From positions 1-21,564 of IMG/VR virus record IMGVR_UViG_3300046355_000087: DNA of 21,564 bases. One strand, written 5' to 3'. This DNA is from a virus. The notes beneath the pieces are model-generated. The model saw nothing but the letters and a program-made list of their open reading frames with translations, was not told the DNA's origin and did not search any database. Shown here piece after piece: positions 1-8,270 of the stretch. The position numbers were made by a program, and so were the translations under genes. Position 1 is the first letter of the stretch; each line of letters begins with the position of its first letter.

Positions 1-1421
1 GCAGTGATTGTGTTTGATAAAGCAAGCTGTACACCGTTAGGGCCATTTGGTCCAATCTTTACACCACGCACAGAAGAGGACGGGTTAGATGTACAAGCCA
101 CCAGCAAGTTACCGCTGGAGTCGAGGCGCATTTTTTCCGCACCCGTTGGAGAAAAAATTAACGGTATGCTGCCCGTTGTTTCTAGTGTAAAACTGCTATT
201 TGTAGCCACCAGACGTCCGCGAACCGTGTCCGCTTGGGCCAAGTCAAGGATTGCGCCAGTGGTGGCGTTGTTAATCTTAAGTGCTGTGTAGCCGCTAATG
301 GATGTAGGCGAACTCGTCCCAATACCCAGACCTGTGCTGGTTAGGCGCATTTGTTCGGAGCCGCCAAAAGTCCAAATAGGTTGTCCATTTGAGTTAATAA
401 CAAAGGCGTCTGTGTTCCATGCGTTGTTGGGCGCTCTTGTATCAACTCTAAAATCTCCACCATAACCAGAGCCTCCTCCAGCACCTACAGCTCGGATACG
501 AGCACGAACATTACTTCCGACGCTGTATGTTGAGCGAAAATTAATGTACTTTTCAGAACCATCACTATTGATGTCCCCAGTTGTAAATAAGTTAGTTCCA
601 TCAAACGTCAGCGCACTACCAGTAGTCAGCACCTTAGAGCCGTTGAGGTAGGCTACGCCGTTTGCTGTGCCGCCGTTATGCGTTACTGTGCTTGAGGTGG
701 TTAGCGTGGTGAAAGCGCCTGTATTAGCTGTTGTAGCGCCTACCGTGCCGTTAATGTTGATGGAGGCTGTGCCTGTCAGATTAGTCACTGTGCCGCTTGA
801 TGGCGTACCCAATGCACCACCGTTAACAACAGGAGCGCCAGCAGTGCCTACGTTTACTGCCAAGGCTGTGGCAATGCCTGTGCCAAGACCTGATACACCT
901 GTACCAATAGGAAGCCCTGTAGCGTTTGTCAGTGTTGCAGAAGCTGGAGTACCCAATGTTGGCGTAACCAACGTAGGGCTATTGGACATAACAACATCGC
1001 CTGTACCAGTGATGGCATTGCTGACCAATCCTTTAGATCCGTCAGAGAACACAGCACGAGAAGCTGTGAGGCTAGAGAGGATAGGTTGAGCTGTGAAGGT
1101 GACAACACCTGTAACACCCAATGTGCCAGCAACAGAAGCGTTACCGGCCAAATACAGGTCTTTGTATTTCAAAGAGCTTGTACCCAAGTCCACAGTGTTT
1201 GTAGTCTTTGGATACATGGTAGTTGTGCCTACAACAACATCTTGTACTGGACCAATCTTTGTAATGGGAGCACCGTTACCACTTGTGCCATCATGTACGT
1301 GGCCTGTGGAACTATTGAATGCAGCTTGTACACCGTCAAACTCATTGTCCAGATCGGCAGAATTTATGACGTTGCCATCTGCAATGTTGTTAGATGTATC
1401 TACCCGAACGTAACCCGTCAT
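1..1421 (-). CDS. Tail fibre protein, 3' end beyond the window
   Basis: The reading frame is open from an ATG at 1421 to the window edge (473 codons, no stop). A good ribosome binding site, AAGGAAATATT, precedes the ATG. The N-terminus (MTGYVRVDTSNN, then DLDNEFDGVQAAFNSSTGH and HDGTSG) is the type that attaches podovirus fibres to the virion. The middle holds low-complexity, Thr/Gly-rich stretches such as LVTPTLGTPASATLTN and VVNGGALGTPSSG, typical of phage fibre shafts. Towards the edge the motif GSEQMRL...GLGIG recurs as GAEKMRLDSSGNLLV, which in many fibres lies ahead of a C-terminal self-cleaving chaperone domain (peptidase S74); that domain, if present, lies outside the window. Predicted role: receptor binding. 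It is the last gene of the visible late operon. Confidence 0.85.
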   Translation of the reverse strand, partial: MTGYVRVDTSNNIADGNVINSADLDNEFDGVQAAFNSSTGHVHDGTSGNGAPITKIGPVQDVVVGTTTMYPKTTNTVDLGTSSLKYKDLYLAGNASVAGTLGVTGVVTFTAQPILSSLTASRAVFSDGSKGLVSNAITGTGDVVMSNSPTLVTPTLGTPASATLTNATGLPIGTGVSGLGTGIATALAVNVGTAGAPVVNGGALGTPSSGTVTNLTGTASININGTVGATTANTGAFTTLTTSSTVTHNGGTANGVAYLNGSKVLTTGSALTFDGTNLFTTGDINSDGSEKYINFRSTYSVGSNVRARIRAVGAGGGSGYGGDFRVDTRAPNNAWNTDAFVINSNGQPIWTFGGSEQMRLTSTGLGIGTSSPTSISGYTALKINNATTGAILDLAQADTVRGRLVATNSSFTLETTGSIPLIFSPTGAEKMRLDSSGNLLVACTSNPSSSVRGVKIGPNGPNGVQLALSNTIT

Positions 1422-1430
1422 AATATTTCC

Positions 1431-3407
1431 TTATCTTCTATCGTGTGTTGAATATTCAAGCGTCACAGCATCCAACGAAAACGGAGGGTCTTGACTATCT
1501 GAAACGAATTGCAACGAAACAGTAAAACCTGAGCCAATCACCTGTGTTTGGAATAGTTTCTTAAGCTTAGTGCCGTACACAGTTGTACCATAAGTAGCAG
1601 TATTACTACCATAAAAACCTACAGATCCTGCATTATTTGACAACGTAATTGTTGCTGGTTGAATGCTACCAAAGTCATCAAAGTCATATTTCAAGTTGAC
1701 TGATGTAGTTACAGAGCCTTGTGGATCTGTGTACAAGAACATTTTGTAGAAAGTCTTACGAATTCTTGGATCATTAATTGGAACGTATGGGGTGGCAAAG
1801 CTAGCAACAATGTTTGTTCCGTCAAAGCTATTACCACTTTCCATCTGATAGACATATCCGTCTTCGTTGGCAAAGACAATAGTTTCTGTTTGGTTTTTAT
1901 AATCGCTATCAGCGACATAAGCTTTAATACCAGATGTCTCAGCCCATTCAATAACAGATGTGTTATCGCCTGTCTTTTGTGTACCAAGAATACCTTTAGC
2001 ATTCTCATGAGTTATTGAAGAATTATAACCAAGCAATCTATACTGAGACTTCTGTTTAATAACAATACTGGCAAAGCTGCTGCTTGCTTGAATAAGCGAT
2101 GTCATCTCGTCTTGGATCTGTTTAGATACAACGCCGAGATTCAAGTCACCAATTTTGTCCGTAGCACTAAGCAAGCGCAAACCTTCTGGACCCAAGAACA
2201 TAACATCACCACCAATTTCTCGGATGGTGTCAGTGGCTACACAGCCAATGTGACGTGTGATTGGAAGCAATGTGAAATCAGCAAGGGTGTTACCTGTCAG
2301 CTGGTTAATTGTCTTCTCAGTAAAGATGATGAGAATTTCACGGAATACAACAAGTCCTGTGATTTGACCACCAACACCAATAACCCCTGAACCGTTTGCC
2401 GGGTTTAAATCTGTATCAGTGTAAGGAGATGTAAAGATGAGTTGATCACCTTTGGCAAAGAACATTTGATTCTTGTGGAACACGACAAACTGCGCACCAA
2501 GCAAATCTGTAGAACTGTCTACAAAGATAAAGCTATTCTGATCCCAAATAAACGGGTAACCAGTACCATTAACACCAGCAATCTTTTCTGTAGTGTTGAT
2601 GCGATATTTAGCTGTACGCAGTTTAATACCACTGCTATAGTTTGTAGACTTCCAAGTGATTGCTGCGTTGTCAGCAGGTGATGAAGCAAGTGCTGGATTA
2701 ATTGCAACAGTGGATGCACCAGCTGTGACAGTGGCATTAGCGGTGACGGTATAAATCTTCTCAATACCAGCAACAATAAATGTGTCACCAGCCTTCGGAG
2801 CATCAGTAAGACCATCAATAGCTAACGAGCTTCCTGTCTGACCTGCGCCATTAACTAGCACAGTGCCATAGGAAGGTGTATTAATTTTAGACCACCCTGA
2901 ACCACTTGTCTCATAGATGTCATTGTTGCGATAGGCAAGAACAGAGTCTTCCCAAACAGCAACGCCTTTGACAACACCACTGTGGCTTGTGAATGTGACA
3001 GCAGCCTTATCAGCAGGGCTAGAAGCCATTGACGCAGTGAGAGTTAATGTGGCTCTCTTGTTTGTATCATCATAGCTCACACCACCAGCAGCAATTGTAT
3101 ATGTGCCTGTAACACCAGTAATGGTGAATGTGCCACCATCAACAGGAGTTGTATAGATGTTAGCAATAATTAGCGTAGTGCCAGTTTGACCACTGCCGTG
3201 AACAAGCGGTTCACCATAAGCAGGAACAAAAGCATTTTTATATTTGATAAAGCCTTCAATGCGTTTATATCCACCATCCGTGGAAGGCTCAAAATTCTTA
3301 AGTAGACGTGCGCTACCGGGAGCTTGCAAGCCCTGCTGCAACGGGGATAAGTTAGTGACTAAGCCACCGCTAAATTGAAAGGGATAGGTTTGCCATGCGT
3401 CAGCCAT
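1431..3407 (-). CDS. Tail tube/nozzle-like protein (T7 gp12 type)
   Basis: A 658-residue protein whose opening (FSGGLVTNLSPLQQG, then SARLLKNFEPSTDGGYKRI) matches the GG...NFxP..GGxxRxxGF pattern of T7 gp12-like nozzle and related short-tail hub proteins. The centre (FREILIIFTEKTINQL, GPEGLRLLSATD) fits the beta-propeller-like body of such proteins. Two related beta-rich insertions lie at about residues 64-141 and 178-253. Both begin GxGQTGxxL and end ASSPADxAAxT, so a module of about 76 residues has been duplicated. The length is close to that of gp12 (about 790 in T7). The ATG overlaps the stop of the upstream 240-residue tail gene by one base (TAATG), so translation is probably coupled. 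The predicted site of action is the distal end of the short tail. P22 gp10-like hub is an alternative name. Confidence 0.7.
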   Translation of the reverse strand: MADAWQTYPFQFSGGLVTNLSPLQQGLQAPGSARLLKNFEPSTDGGYKRIEGFIKYKNAFVPAYGEPLVHGSGQTGTTLIIANIYTTPVDGGTFTITGVTGTYTIAAGGVSYDDTNKRATLTLTASMASSPADKAAVTFTSHSGVVKGVAVWEDSVLAYRNNDIYETSGSGWSKINTPSYGTVLVNGAGQTGSSLAIDGLTDAPKAGDTFIVAGIEKIYTVTANATVTAGASTVAINPALASSPADNAAITWKSTNYSSGIKLRTAKYRINTTEKIAGVNGTGYPFIWDQNSFIFVDSSTDLLGAQFVVFHKNQMFFAKGDQLIFTSPYTDTDLNPANGSGVIGVGGQITGLVVFREILIIFTEKTINQLTGNTLADFTLLPITRHIGCVATDTIREIGGDVMFLGPEGLRLLSATDKIGDLNLGVVSKQIQDEMTSLIQASSSFASIVIKQKSQYRLLGYNSSITHENAKGILGTQKTGDNTSVIEWAETSGIKAYVADSDYKNQTETIVFANEDGYVYQMESGNSFDGTNIVASFATPYVPINDPRIRKTFYKMFLYTDPQGSVTTSVNLKYDFDDFGSIQPATITLSNNAGSVGFYGSNTATYGTTVYGTKLKKLFQTQVIGSGFTVSLQFVSDSQDPPFSLDAVTLEYSTHDRR

Positions 3408-4129
3408 TAGTTAACCCTATCTCCAAAGTTGGAAGCTCTAGAAGCCTGTAGCATTCCTGATCGCATGTATGTATATCGGTTGACCAACATTGTGCGCATA
3501 CGCTTAATGCCTTCGTCAAACTTAGCCTTAGCAATAGAAGCAGATTGTTCGTTGCCTCTAAACATATATGCATAGTGCATCGCACCATCGACAATTACAT
3601 GCCTAAAGCGTTCTGGAATATCTGGCACATCGTCATATATTTCAAGGTCTACAGGAATGCGATAGTATTCGTAGAAGATTGTATAGGCTTGATCAGGTGC
3701 TGGCACAATACCATATTCCAAACTAGGAGCTTGGAAGACAGCAGAAGGTGGCCCACGCTTTGATGTGTCAGTTGTATATTCTTGATCGATGCTGTTCTTT
3801 AAATAATCATCATAAGAAAGCACAGATAGATTGACAGTGTTATTACCAAAGGTTGAGCTTTCTTTAATGCGGAAGGTGTCAAAGTCAATGGTGTTGGCAT
3901 CGCTAGGGAATGCATAGCGAGTAGTACCAGCAGTTAAAACTTCTTCAGCTAATACATGGTTGAAAGGCCACTCGTAATGTGTGTGGTTGATGTCACGGAT
4001 GGCAGAGTTGACAGCATCCTTGTTGTGGGCATAGAAGCCTGTGGCTGTTGAGAAGGTGCTAGACGTGAGTTCAACTTCGTTGAGTCGTCTATTCACCTCA
4101 TTAACAAGACCGATATAGTTGTATGCCAT
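3407..4129 (-). CDS. Tail tubular/head-tail adaptor protein (T7 gp11-like)
   Basis: A 240-residue protein opening with YIGLVNEVNRRLNEV, followed by an alpha-helical segment (NKDAVNSAIRDINHTHYEWPF) and a beta domain ending in IFYEYYRIPVDLEIYDD. It closes with a helical region (FRHVIVDGAMHYAYMFRG...AKFDEGIKRMR). This helix/beta/helix order, the EWPF-type motif and the position directly before a gp12-like gene fit the gatekeeper or adaptor proteins that sit between portal and nozzle in podoviruses. The length is slightly above T7 gp11 (196). It is joined to both neighbours by TAATG overlaps. Ribosome binding site AAGGAACAATAATG. Family identity is inferred from pattern and context. Confidence 0.7.
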   Translation of the reverse strand: MAYNYIGLVNEVNRRLNEVELTSSTFSTATGFYAHNKDAVNSAIRDINHTHYEWPFNHVLAEEVLTAGTTRYAFPSDANTIDFDTFRIKESSTFGNNTVNLSVLSYDDYLKNSIDQEYTTDTSKRGPPSAVFQAPSLEYGIVPAPDQAYTIFYEYYRIPVDLEIYDDVPDIPERFRHVIVDGAMHYAYMFRGNEQSASIAKAKFDEGIKRMRTMLVNRYTYMRSGMLQASRASNFGDRVN

Positions 4130-4446
4130 TATTGTTCCTTGATACGCAGTCTAATAACTCGCTCAGCTGTACTACCTGTATTGTCTGACATAGAGCAATA
4201 GAATTTATACTCAATGTTGTTAGTACCAAGACCTAGATTAATTGTGGCTACAGCACCACTAACACTTTGTGAAACGTTCTGAATACCGTTGACAGTGTTG
4301 CCAGCTGTCAACGCTGTCTTAGTGCCTGATGCATCATCAACATACCATGTAACGGAAGAAATAGCTGCACCACTTAACCAGCGTGACCAATCAACGCTGT
4401 AGTCAAGCACTTCATTTTGATCTTTATTGGGCCATCTAAATGACAT
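4129..4446 (-). CDS. Small fibre-tail adaptor-type protein
   Basis: A 105-residue protein. Its N-terminus contains the pattern DQNEVLDYSVDWSRWLSG followed by ISSVTWYVDD, which recurs in a phage family often annotated as fibre-tail adaptor. In that family a short N-terminal motif (EVLDYxxDW) precedes an immunoglobulin-like beta domain. Here the rest is beta-rich with a central GIQNVSQSVSG and ends RVIRLRIKEQ, consistent with a single Ig-like fold. It has no signal peptide or membrane segment. The stop overlaps the start of the gp11-like gene by one base (TAATG), and the gene starts 8 bases after the repeat-protein stop. Ribosome binding site AAGGAAAAATATG. Function is inferred from motif and position. 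Confidence 0.6.
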   Translation of the reverse strand: MSFRWPNKDQNEVLDYSVDWSRWLSGAAISSVTWYVDDASGTKTALTAGNTVNGIQNVSQSVSGAVATINLGLGTNNIEYKFYCSMSDNTGSTAERVIRLRIKEQ

Positions 4447-4454
4447 ATTTTTCC

Positions 4455-5426
4455 TTATGCAACTCTCACGCTTCTATCAGCGGAGGTAGTCTTTCTATAC
4501 ATGTACGTTTTACGTGGCATATTAGACACATCTACAGTACGTGTCGATGTTGTAGATCTATTCTCAACATACACCGTTCTATCTTCAGCACTCACCATCA
4601 CGGTACGTTCTTTAGCTGTAGACTTTCGCTCGACATAAATTGTGCGACTTCTACTATATAAGTGTGCTACAGCATTGTAGTCGAATACACCAGCACTAAC
4701 AGTGACAGTACCAATGCTTGTTATAGCAGAAACACCATCGAAGGTTGGTCTAGCATTCTCTCTAACAGAGACATCGCCAACAAACCCTGTTGCGTAAACA
4801 CCAGATACTGCATACAAGCTGTTTGCTATGACTAGCAAATTGCCCAATATAACATCGCTTTGCACACTAACACTTGCAATGTTAGCGTTAGCAACAATTG
4901 TTAGACTTCCCACAGAAGCCAGAGATTCAACGCCGTCTACAGGGATTCGGTTAATTGACCTTACATCAACTATACCGATGGATGTAGAAGAACTAACTCC
5001 AGCAACTTGAATGTTAGCGGCTGCTGTCTCAGTAGTGGCTCCAACTGAAGTGGTGCTAGAAACGCCTGTAAGGGGTGTTAAAGCAGATGCAACGAGTGTG
5101 GGAGTACCTACGTAGCCTGTGAAGCTAACGCCGCTAATTGGGAACCTACAACCTAAGCTGAATGTTGGTGTGCCTACAAAGCCTGTAGCAGCTACACCAA
5201 CCATGCTTGTGACAGCTACACCAACAACTCCAACACTGCCTACGACAGCAGGAGCTACTAAGCTGACAACAACGTGATTGGAGTCGCCACTAATGACAAC
5301 ACCACTATCACTTGTACCTACGGCTTGAACACCATCTGGGACGTATGCAACATTGCTAACACCATAGCGCACAGCACCATAGCGCCCAATGCCGTATATC
5401 GCTCCAGATCGAGTAGTCGTAGCCAT
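4455..5426 (-). CDS. Repeat-rich virion protein with two kinds of ~22-residue repeat
   Basis: A 323-residue protein. The N-terminus is Gly/Tyr-rich (GAIYGIGRYGAVRYG), a motif seen in many phage structural proteins. Residues about 55-245 hold repeats of roughly 22 residues around GVxxTxxVGTxTV (for example GVAATGFVGTPTF, GVSFTGYVGTPTL, GVSAITSIGTVTV). Residues 261-323 form a second, clearly tandem array of 22 residues: RTIYVERKST...RTVMVSAED, RTVYVENRST...RTVDVSNMP, and a shorter RKTYMYRKTT...RSVRVA. Both arrays predict regular beta structure, so an extended fibrous or decoration role is plausible. I recognise no catalytic motif. It sits between the fibre-tail adaptor and another structural gene. 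Similar proteins in databases are mostly unnamed. Confidence 0.65.
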   Translation of the reverse strand: MATTTRSGAIYGIGRYGAVRYGVSNVAYVPDGVQAVGTSDSGVVISGDSNHVVVSLVAPAVVGSVGVVGVAVTSMVGVAATGFVGTPTFSLGCRFPISGVSFTGYVGTPTLVASALTPLTGVSSTTSVGATTETAAANIQVAGVSSSTSIGIVDVRSINRIPVDGVESLASVGSLTIVANANIASVSVQSDVILGNLLVIANSLYAVSGVYATGFVGDVSVRENARPTFDGVSAITSIGTVTVSAGVFDYNAVAHLYSRSRTIYVERKSTAKERTVMVSAEDRTVYVENRSTTSTRTVDVSNMPRKTYMYRKTTSADRSVRVA

Positions 5427-5436
5427 CTACGCCACC

Positions 5437-5880
5437 TTAGGCGAGTCGAACGATGGCGTTGCTTGCGTCAGCTGTTGGGAATTGGACAACAAAGTCACCG
5501 TTGGTAGAGGTTTTGTCTCCACCAAAAGAGATGACAGCCACGGCATTAGTTGTACCAGTGCCACCGTCTGTTGTTGTGTTATAGATAAGAGCACCAGCAG
5601 CAGTGATTGTTGCGCTTGCCCATGTTGCATCGGCAAAGTCAATGAATGCGGTAGTGCCACTAGATGTGGGATCAATGTTTGTCAGCGTGGTTCCACCAGC
5701 TGTATAGCCTGTACCAGTAACTTCATTCGAAGAAGAGTAGTTGGTGGTGGCTGCATCTAACGATGCCGATGATGTGTACAGAGCAATCTTGAAAGTGTGA
5801 CCGCTAGATGCGTTGAAGTCGTGCTTGCGCTCCAACAATTCTTTTTTAAAGCTTGTGCAAAGTGCAGAAGTAATAGCCAT
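5437..5880 (-). CDS. Conserved phage structural protein, function unknown
   Basis: A 147-residue protein starting MAITSALCTSFKKELLERKH, with FKIALYTSSASLDAATTNY, NEVTGTGYTAGG and a C-terminal VVQFPTADASNAIVRLA. This whole pattern is characteristic of a family widespread in tailed phages and prophages, and I recognise the family but no demonstrated function. The sequence is almost entirely beta-prone, with small polar residues typical of tail or capsid surface proteins. The ATG at 5880 is preceded by AGAGGATTCTCTA, an acceptable Shine-Dalgarno. It is the first gene after a terminator that lies just downstream of the 135-residue gene, and it is followed after 10 bases by the repeat protein. Confidence 0.65.
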   Translation of the reverse strand: MAITSALCTSFKKELLERKHDFNASSGHTFKIALYTSSASLDAATTNYSSSNEVTGTGYTAGGTTLTNIDPTSSGTTAFIDFADATWASATITAAGALIYNTTTDGGTGTTNAVAVISFGGDKTSTNGDFVVQFPTADASNAIVRLA

Positions 5881-5924
5881 TAGAGAATCCTCTTAAATTG
5901 TATAAAAACGCTCTCTAATAGAGC

Positions 5925-5969
5925 ATACAAACAATAAAGGGGCGACCTCAATTATGAAGCCACCCCTTT
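5925..5969 (-). terminator. Intrinsic terminator after the 135-residue capsid-associated gene
   Basis: Read on the minus strand, 5969-5936 forms an 11-bp stem (AAAGGGGTGGC pairing with GTCGCCCCTTT, two G-U pairs). A moderately U-rich run (TTTATTGTTTG) follows. It lies 14 bases after the stop at 5984 and before the ATG at 5880. The U-tract is interrupted, so partial termination is likely. Confidence 0.7.
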
Positions 5970-5983
5970 GATTTAACTAGCTA

Positions 5984-6391
5984 TTAAGCCAATTGTTCAC
6001 GGTCAACGGAAGCGGCTGTGCGAGTACCTTGATTGACATCAATCACCAAAGCCCAGACACGACCAGCGATAACGCCGGGTGAACCAGAGATGGTAGTGAC
6101 AACGTCAATGGTGTCAGCAGCAGTGACCAAACCAGCAGTAGTGCCAGCCTTGATTGTGTTAGCAGCAGCAGCATCAAAGTCCAAGTCATTGGCGAACACG
6201 GTAGTGCCGTCAGTCACATCCAATGTATAAGTGGTCACGTTAGGAACCACGGTATAGTTTTGGAAGCCAGCAGCAAGCACCAAAGAGCCAGCGGGAACAG
6301 AGATACCAACAGTAGTACCAGAGGCGTTAGCCAATGACACTTCTTTCTCAAGCAATACTGCCTGAGGACGGATAGATTGAGCGATAGACAT
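5984..6391 (-). CDS. Capsid-associated (decoration-like) protein
   Basis: A 135-residue protein directly after the major capsid gene. It starts MSIAQSIRPQAVLLEKEVSL and continues with alternating beta strands (VPAGSLVLAAGFQ, TTYTLDVTDGTTVF, DTIDVVTTISGSPG) and ends RVWALVIDVNQGTRTA...REQLA. It has no signal peptide, membrane segment or enzymatic motif. Small beta-rich proteins encoded just after the capsid gene are commonly decoration or minor capsid proteins, so that is the inferred role; family membership is not certain. Intrinsic terminators lie on both sides. Ribosome binding site AAAGGAAATATAAAATG. Its separate terminator suggests that capsid and this protein are made in excess over the downstream tail proteins. 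Confidence 0.6.
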   Translation of the reverse strand: MSIAQSIRPQAVLLEKEVSLANASGTTVGISVPAGSLVLAAGFQNYTVVPNVTTYTLDVTDGTTVFANDLDFDAAAANTIKAGTTAGLVTAADTIDVVTTISGSPGVIAGRVWALVIDVNQGTRTAASVDREQLA

Positions 6392-6416
6392 TTTATATTT
6401 CCTTTAAAGATGGTCG

Positions 6417-6443
6417 AAAAGGGAGAGCGTTTTAAGCTCCCCC
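6417..6443 (-). terminator. Intrinsic terminator after the major capsid gene
   Basis: On the minus strand an 8-bp GC-rich stem (GGGGGAGC with GCTCTCCC, one G-U pair) encloses a 7-base loop and is followed at once by TTTT. It starts 8 bases after the capsid stop codon at 6451. The short U-run suggests it slows or partly stops transcription into the tail genes. Confidence 0.75.
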
Positions 6444-6450
6444 AGTTCAA

Positions 6451-7521
6451 TTAGGCTGCGTTGTACTTTGCAGTAACAAGGGCTTCCGGACGGAGGATCT
6501 TGCGACCATACAAATGCATACCACGGACGATGTCAGCGAAGCTGTCAGGGTCACGATAGCTTTCTGTCTTGGTGATTTGCTGAGCAGTTGCCACAGCAGA
6601 ATCTTGACCACCAACGATCACACCGTAGTTGGTGTTCTGGTTAGCAGTACCAGTAGTGCCGGGACCAGTACCAATCTTAGGCAGGTTGTTAGACACATAC
6701 ACACGGAAGCCGTGCAAGTTGTTCAACACCAAACCGTTTTGCAAGCCCGAACCACCGAAGTCACCATTCAACAAGCGGCTGTCTTCGTCCTTCAAGAGTT
6801 CCAAGAACACTGGGTCCACAACCAACCAACGGCCTTGGGTGTCAACGAATTGTTGATCCAACAGACGACCCATACGAGCGATCACCATCAAAGGAGATGC
6901 GACATCGGTAGGCATGGTGGTAGCGCCGGGCAAACGTGGAGCCAATGGGATGGAATGCTCACCAGCAGAAGAAGTGGTGATGTTACCGAAGCTGCCCTTC
7001 TTGAGCTTCATAGAAGCCAAGAGTTCGTCAGAGCCAGCAGCAGTCACAGCCTTAGTACCGGAAGCGGTAGTACGAGCGGTGTCAGCATTGCCATGCTTTG
7101 CAGATTGTTGGAAGCCAGTCAAATAGCCCAACACGTCTTGGTCATACTGGTCACGCAAGCGATAAGCTGCACGGTCAGATGCCATAGTCATGAAGTTCAC
7201 ATGAGAGTGAGCGGCTTCGATGTCGTCAATTTTGAAAGCGTAGTAGTTAGCTTGGTCAACAACCAAAGTGAAGTCTTCGTCATTCAAGTCTTGTGCTGTG
7301 ATTTGTGTACCACGAGCATACGATTGAACGCTAACTTCTGGCTCCTTGATTATTTTGACTGAGTCTCCCATTTGAGCGATTTCGCCGAAATAGTCGTTGT
7401 TGGTGATAGCTTCAATTGTCGAGGCTTTACGGAAGGCAAGTTGTACTTGCTTCGAATAGATTACTGGGGAAAAGGCTCCATTGGGCAAAGAGCCGTGGCC
7501 TGTAGCGGAAGGAAATGCCAT
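6451..7521 (-). CDS. Major capsid protein
   Basis: A 356-residue protein with the usual size and order for an HK97-fold capsid protein of podoviruses and relatives. The N-terminal region (FSPVIYSKQVQLAFRKAS, ITNNDYFGEIAQMGDSVKI) is followed by VQSYARGTQITAQDLN and DQANYYAFKIDDIEAAHSH, the typical capsid pattern of an extended arm and a domain with the spine helix (SDRAAYRLRDQYDQDVLGYL). A later segment, WLVVDPVFLELLKDEDSRLL followed by NGLVLNNLHGFRVYVSNNLP, is the common A-domain motif. It lies after the scaffold gene, though here an HNH gene intervenes, and is followed by a terminator. A clear AGGAGAATCATC precedes the ATG. It assembles with the scaffold into the procapsid shell. Confidence 0.88.
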   Translation of the reverse strand: MAFPSATGHGSLPNGAFSPVIYSKQVQLAFRKASTIEAITNNDYFGEIAQMGDSVKIIKEPEVSVQSYARGTQITAQDLNDEDFTLVVDQANYYAFKIDDIEAAHSHVNFMTMASDRAAYRLRDQYDQDVLGYLTGFQQSAKHGNADTARTTASGTKAVTAAGSDELLASMKLKKGSFGNITTSSAGEHSIPLAPRLPGATTMPTDVASPLMVIARMGRLLDQQFVDTQGRWLVVDPVFLELLKDEDSRLLNGDFGGSGLQNGLVLNNLHGFRVYVSNNLPKIGTGPGTTGTANQNTNYGVIVGGQDSAVATAQQITKTESYRDPDSFADIVRGMHLYGRKILRPEALVTAKYNAA

Positions 7522-7609
7522 GATGATTCTCCTATAGATATATATAAGGCATATAATTAAATACGCTCACATTACTACAGAGGCTGACGATGGCAGGTTG
7601 TCGATATCT

Positions 7610-8176
7610 CTAAGTGCCCAAAGAGATATGTCGGGCTGTCAAACTTTCAGGTGATTCTGATAGCTGATTGTTTTGCGTTACAAAATGACAAAGTAAAAGA
7701 AATGCTTCTTCAGCATACTCTTGCTTCATCTTATTAACAGCAGCACAGACAAGTTGTATGTTTCCAACAACGTATCCAACACTACTATCAATTCTATCTA
7801 GGCTTATGGTATTAAGTTGGTTGGCTGCTGCAAGCAGGGGCAACTTTGTATACGCACATAAACCTTTTTGTTTCTCCCATAAATCAAATAAATCTTGATC
7901 TACAAGTGAAAATTCTTTTGATCGACCCTTAGCTTTTGTACAAAGGTTTTTCAATCTAGATATAACATTCCGCTCATATGGCGGCATATATGTCATATTG
8001 TATTTAGATACTCTTCTCTTTATATGAGCAGAGTTATTTATGTAATAGTCGTGAGATGTAATAGAAGCACAAGGCTTGCAAATACTTCCCACACCAAGCT
8101 TTTTAGTTCTGTCTTTATTAAAATCAAACAGACCTTTTGTCTCGCCACACTTGCGGCAAGTCTTCATTTCACTCAT
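7610..8176 (-). CDS. Free-standing HNH homing endonuclease with N-terminal zinc finger
   Basis: A 188-residue protein. Residues 7-36 form a CxxC...CxxC zinc finger (C7, C10, C33, C36). The C-terminal half carries an HNH core of the type GLCAYTKLPL...SLDRIDSSVGYVVGNIQLV...VNKMK, with D127, D130, N139 and N148 as likely catalytic or metal-binding positions. Proteins of this kind nick or cut DNA at related phage loci and spread themselves; that is family knowledge, not shown here. It interrupts the usual scaffold-capsid gene order, with 109-base and 88-base gaps on its two sides, unlike the tight spacing of the structural genes. A good sigma70-like promoter lies 79 bases upstream of its start. 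I see no intron features. The ATG at 8176 follows GGGGAAAAAG. Confidence 0.85.
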   Translation of the reverse strand: MSEMKTCRKCGETKGLFDFNKDRTKKLGVGSICKPCASITSHDYYINNSAHIKRRVSKYNMTYMPPYERNVISRLKNLCTKAKGRSKEFSLVDQDLFDLWEKQKGLCAYTKLPLLAAANQLNTISLDRIDSSVGYVVGNIQLVCAAVNKMKQEYAEEAFLLLCHFVTQNNQLSESPESLTARHISLGT

Positions 8177-8251
8177 CTTTTTCCCCGATTAGAAACAAGA
8201 GCTAGACTGTGAATCGGCACAATCAGGGGAGCTACCCTTTTCGCTCTATGT

Positions 8252-8270
8252 AAAGTTATAGCATAACTTT
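8252..8270. promoter_or_regulatory. 19-bp palindrome overlapping the -10 of the internal late promoter
   Basis: Perfect inverted repeat AAAGTTAT-AGC-ATAACTTT (8-bp arms, 3-base centre). It covers the -10 hexamer and part of the spacer of the promoter at 8255-8282, which is the usual position of a repressor operator. It is not followed by a T-run in either direction, so it is a poor terminator candidate. Confidence 0.55.

Noticed and set aside
667-1089. A 140-codon plus-strand frame opposite the tail fibre gene
   Set aside because: Its Pro/Val/Ala-rich sequence mirrors the repetitive Gly/Thr codons of the fibre gene. It is a shadow of low-complexity coding.
6514-7362. A 282-codon frame on the plus strand opposite the capsid gene
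   Set aside because: It lies fully antisense to a clear major capsid protein. Its composition (His/Ser/Thr-rich) is what an antisense shadow gives, and it has no ribosome binding site or neighbours on that strand.
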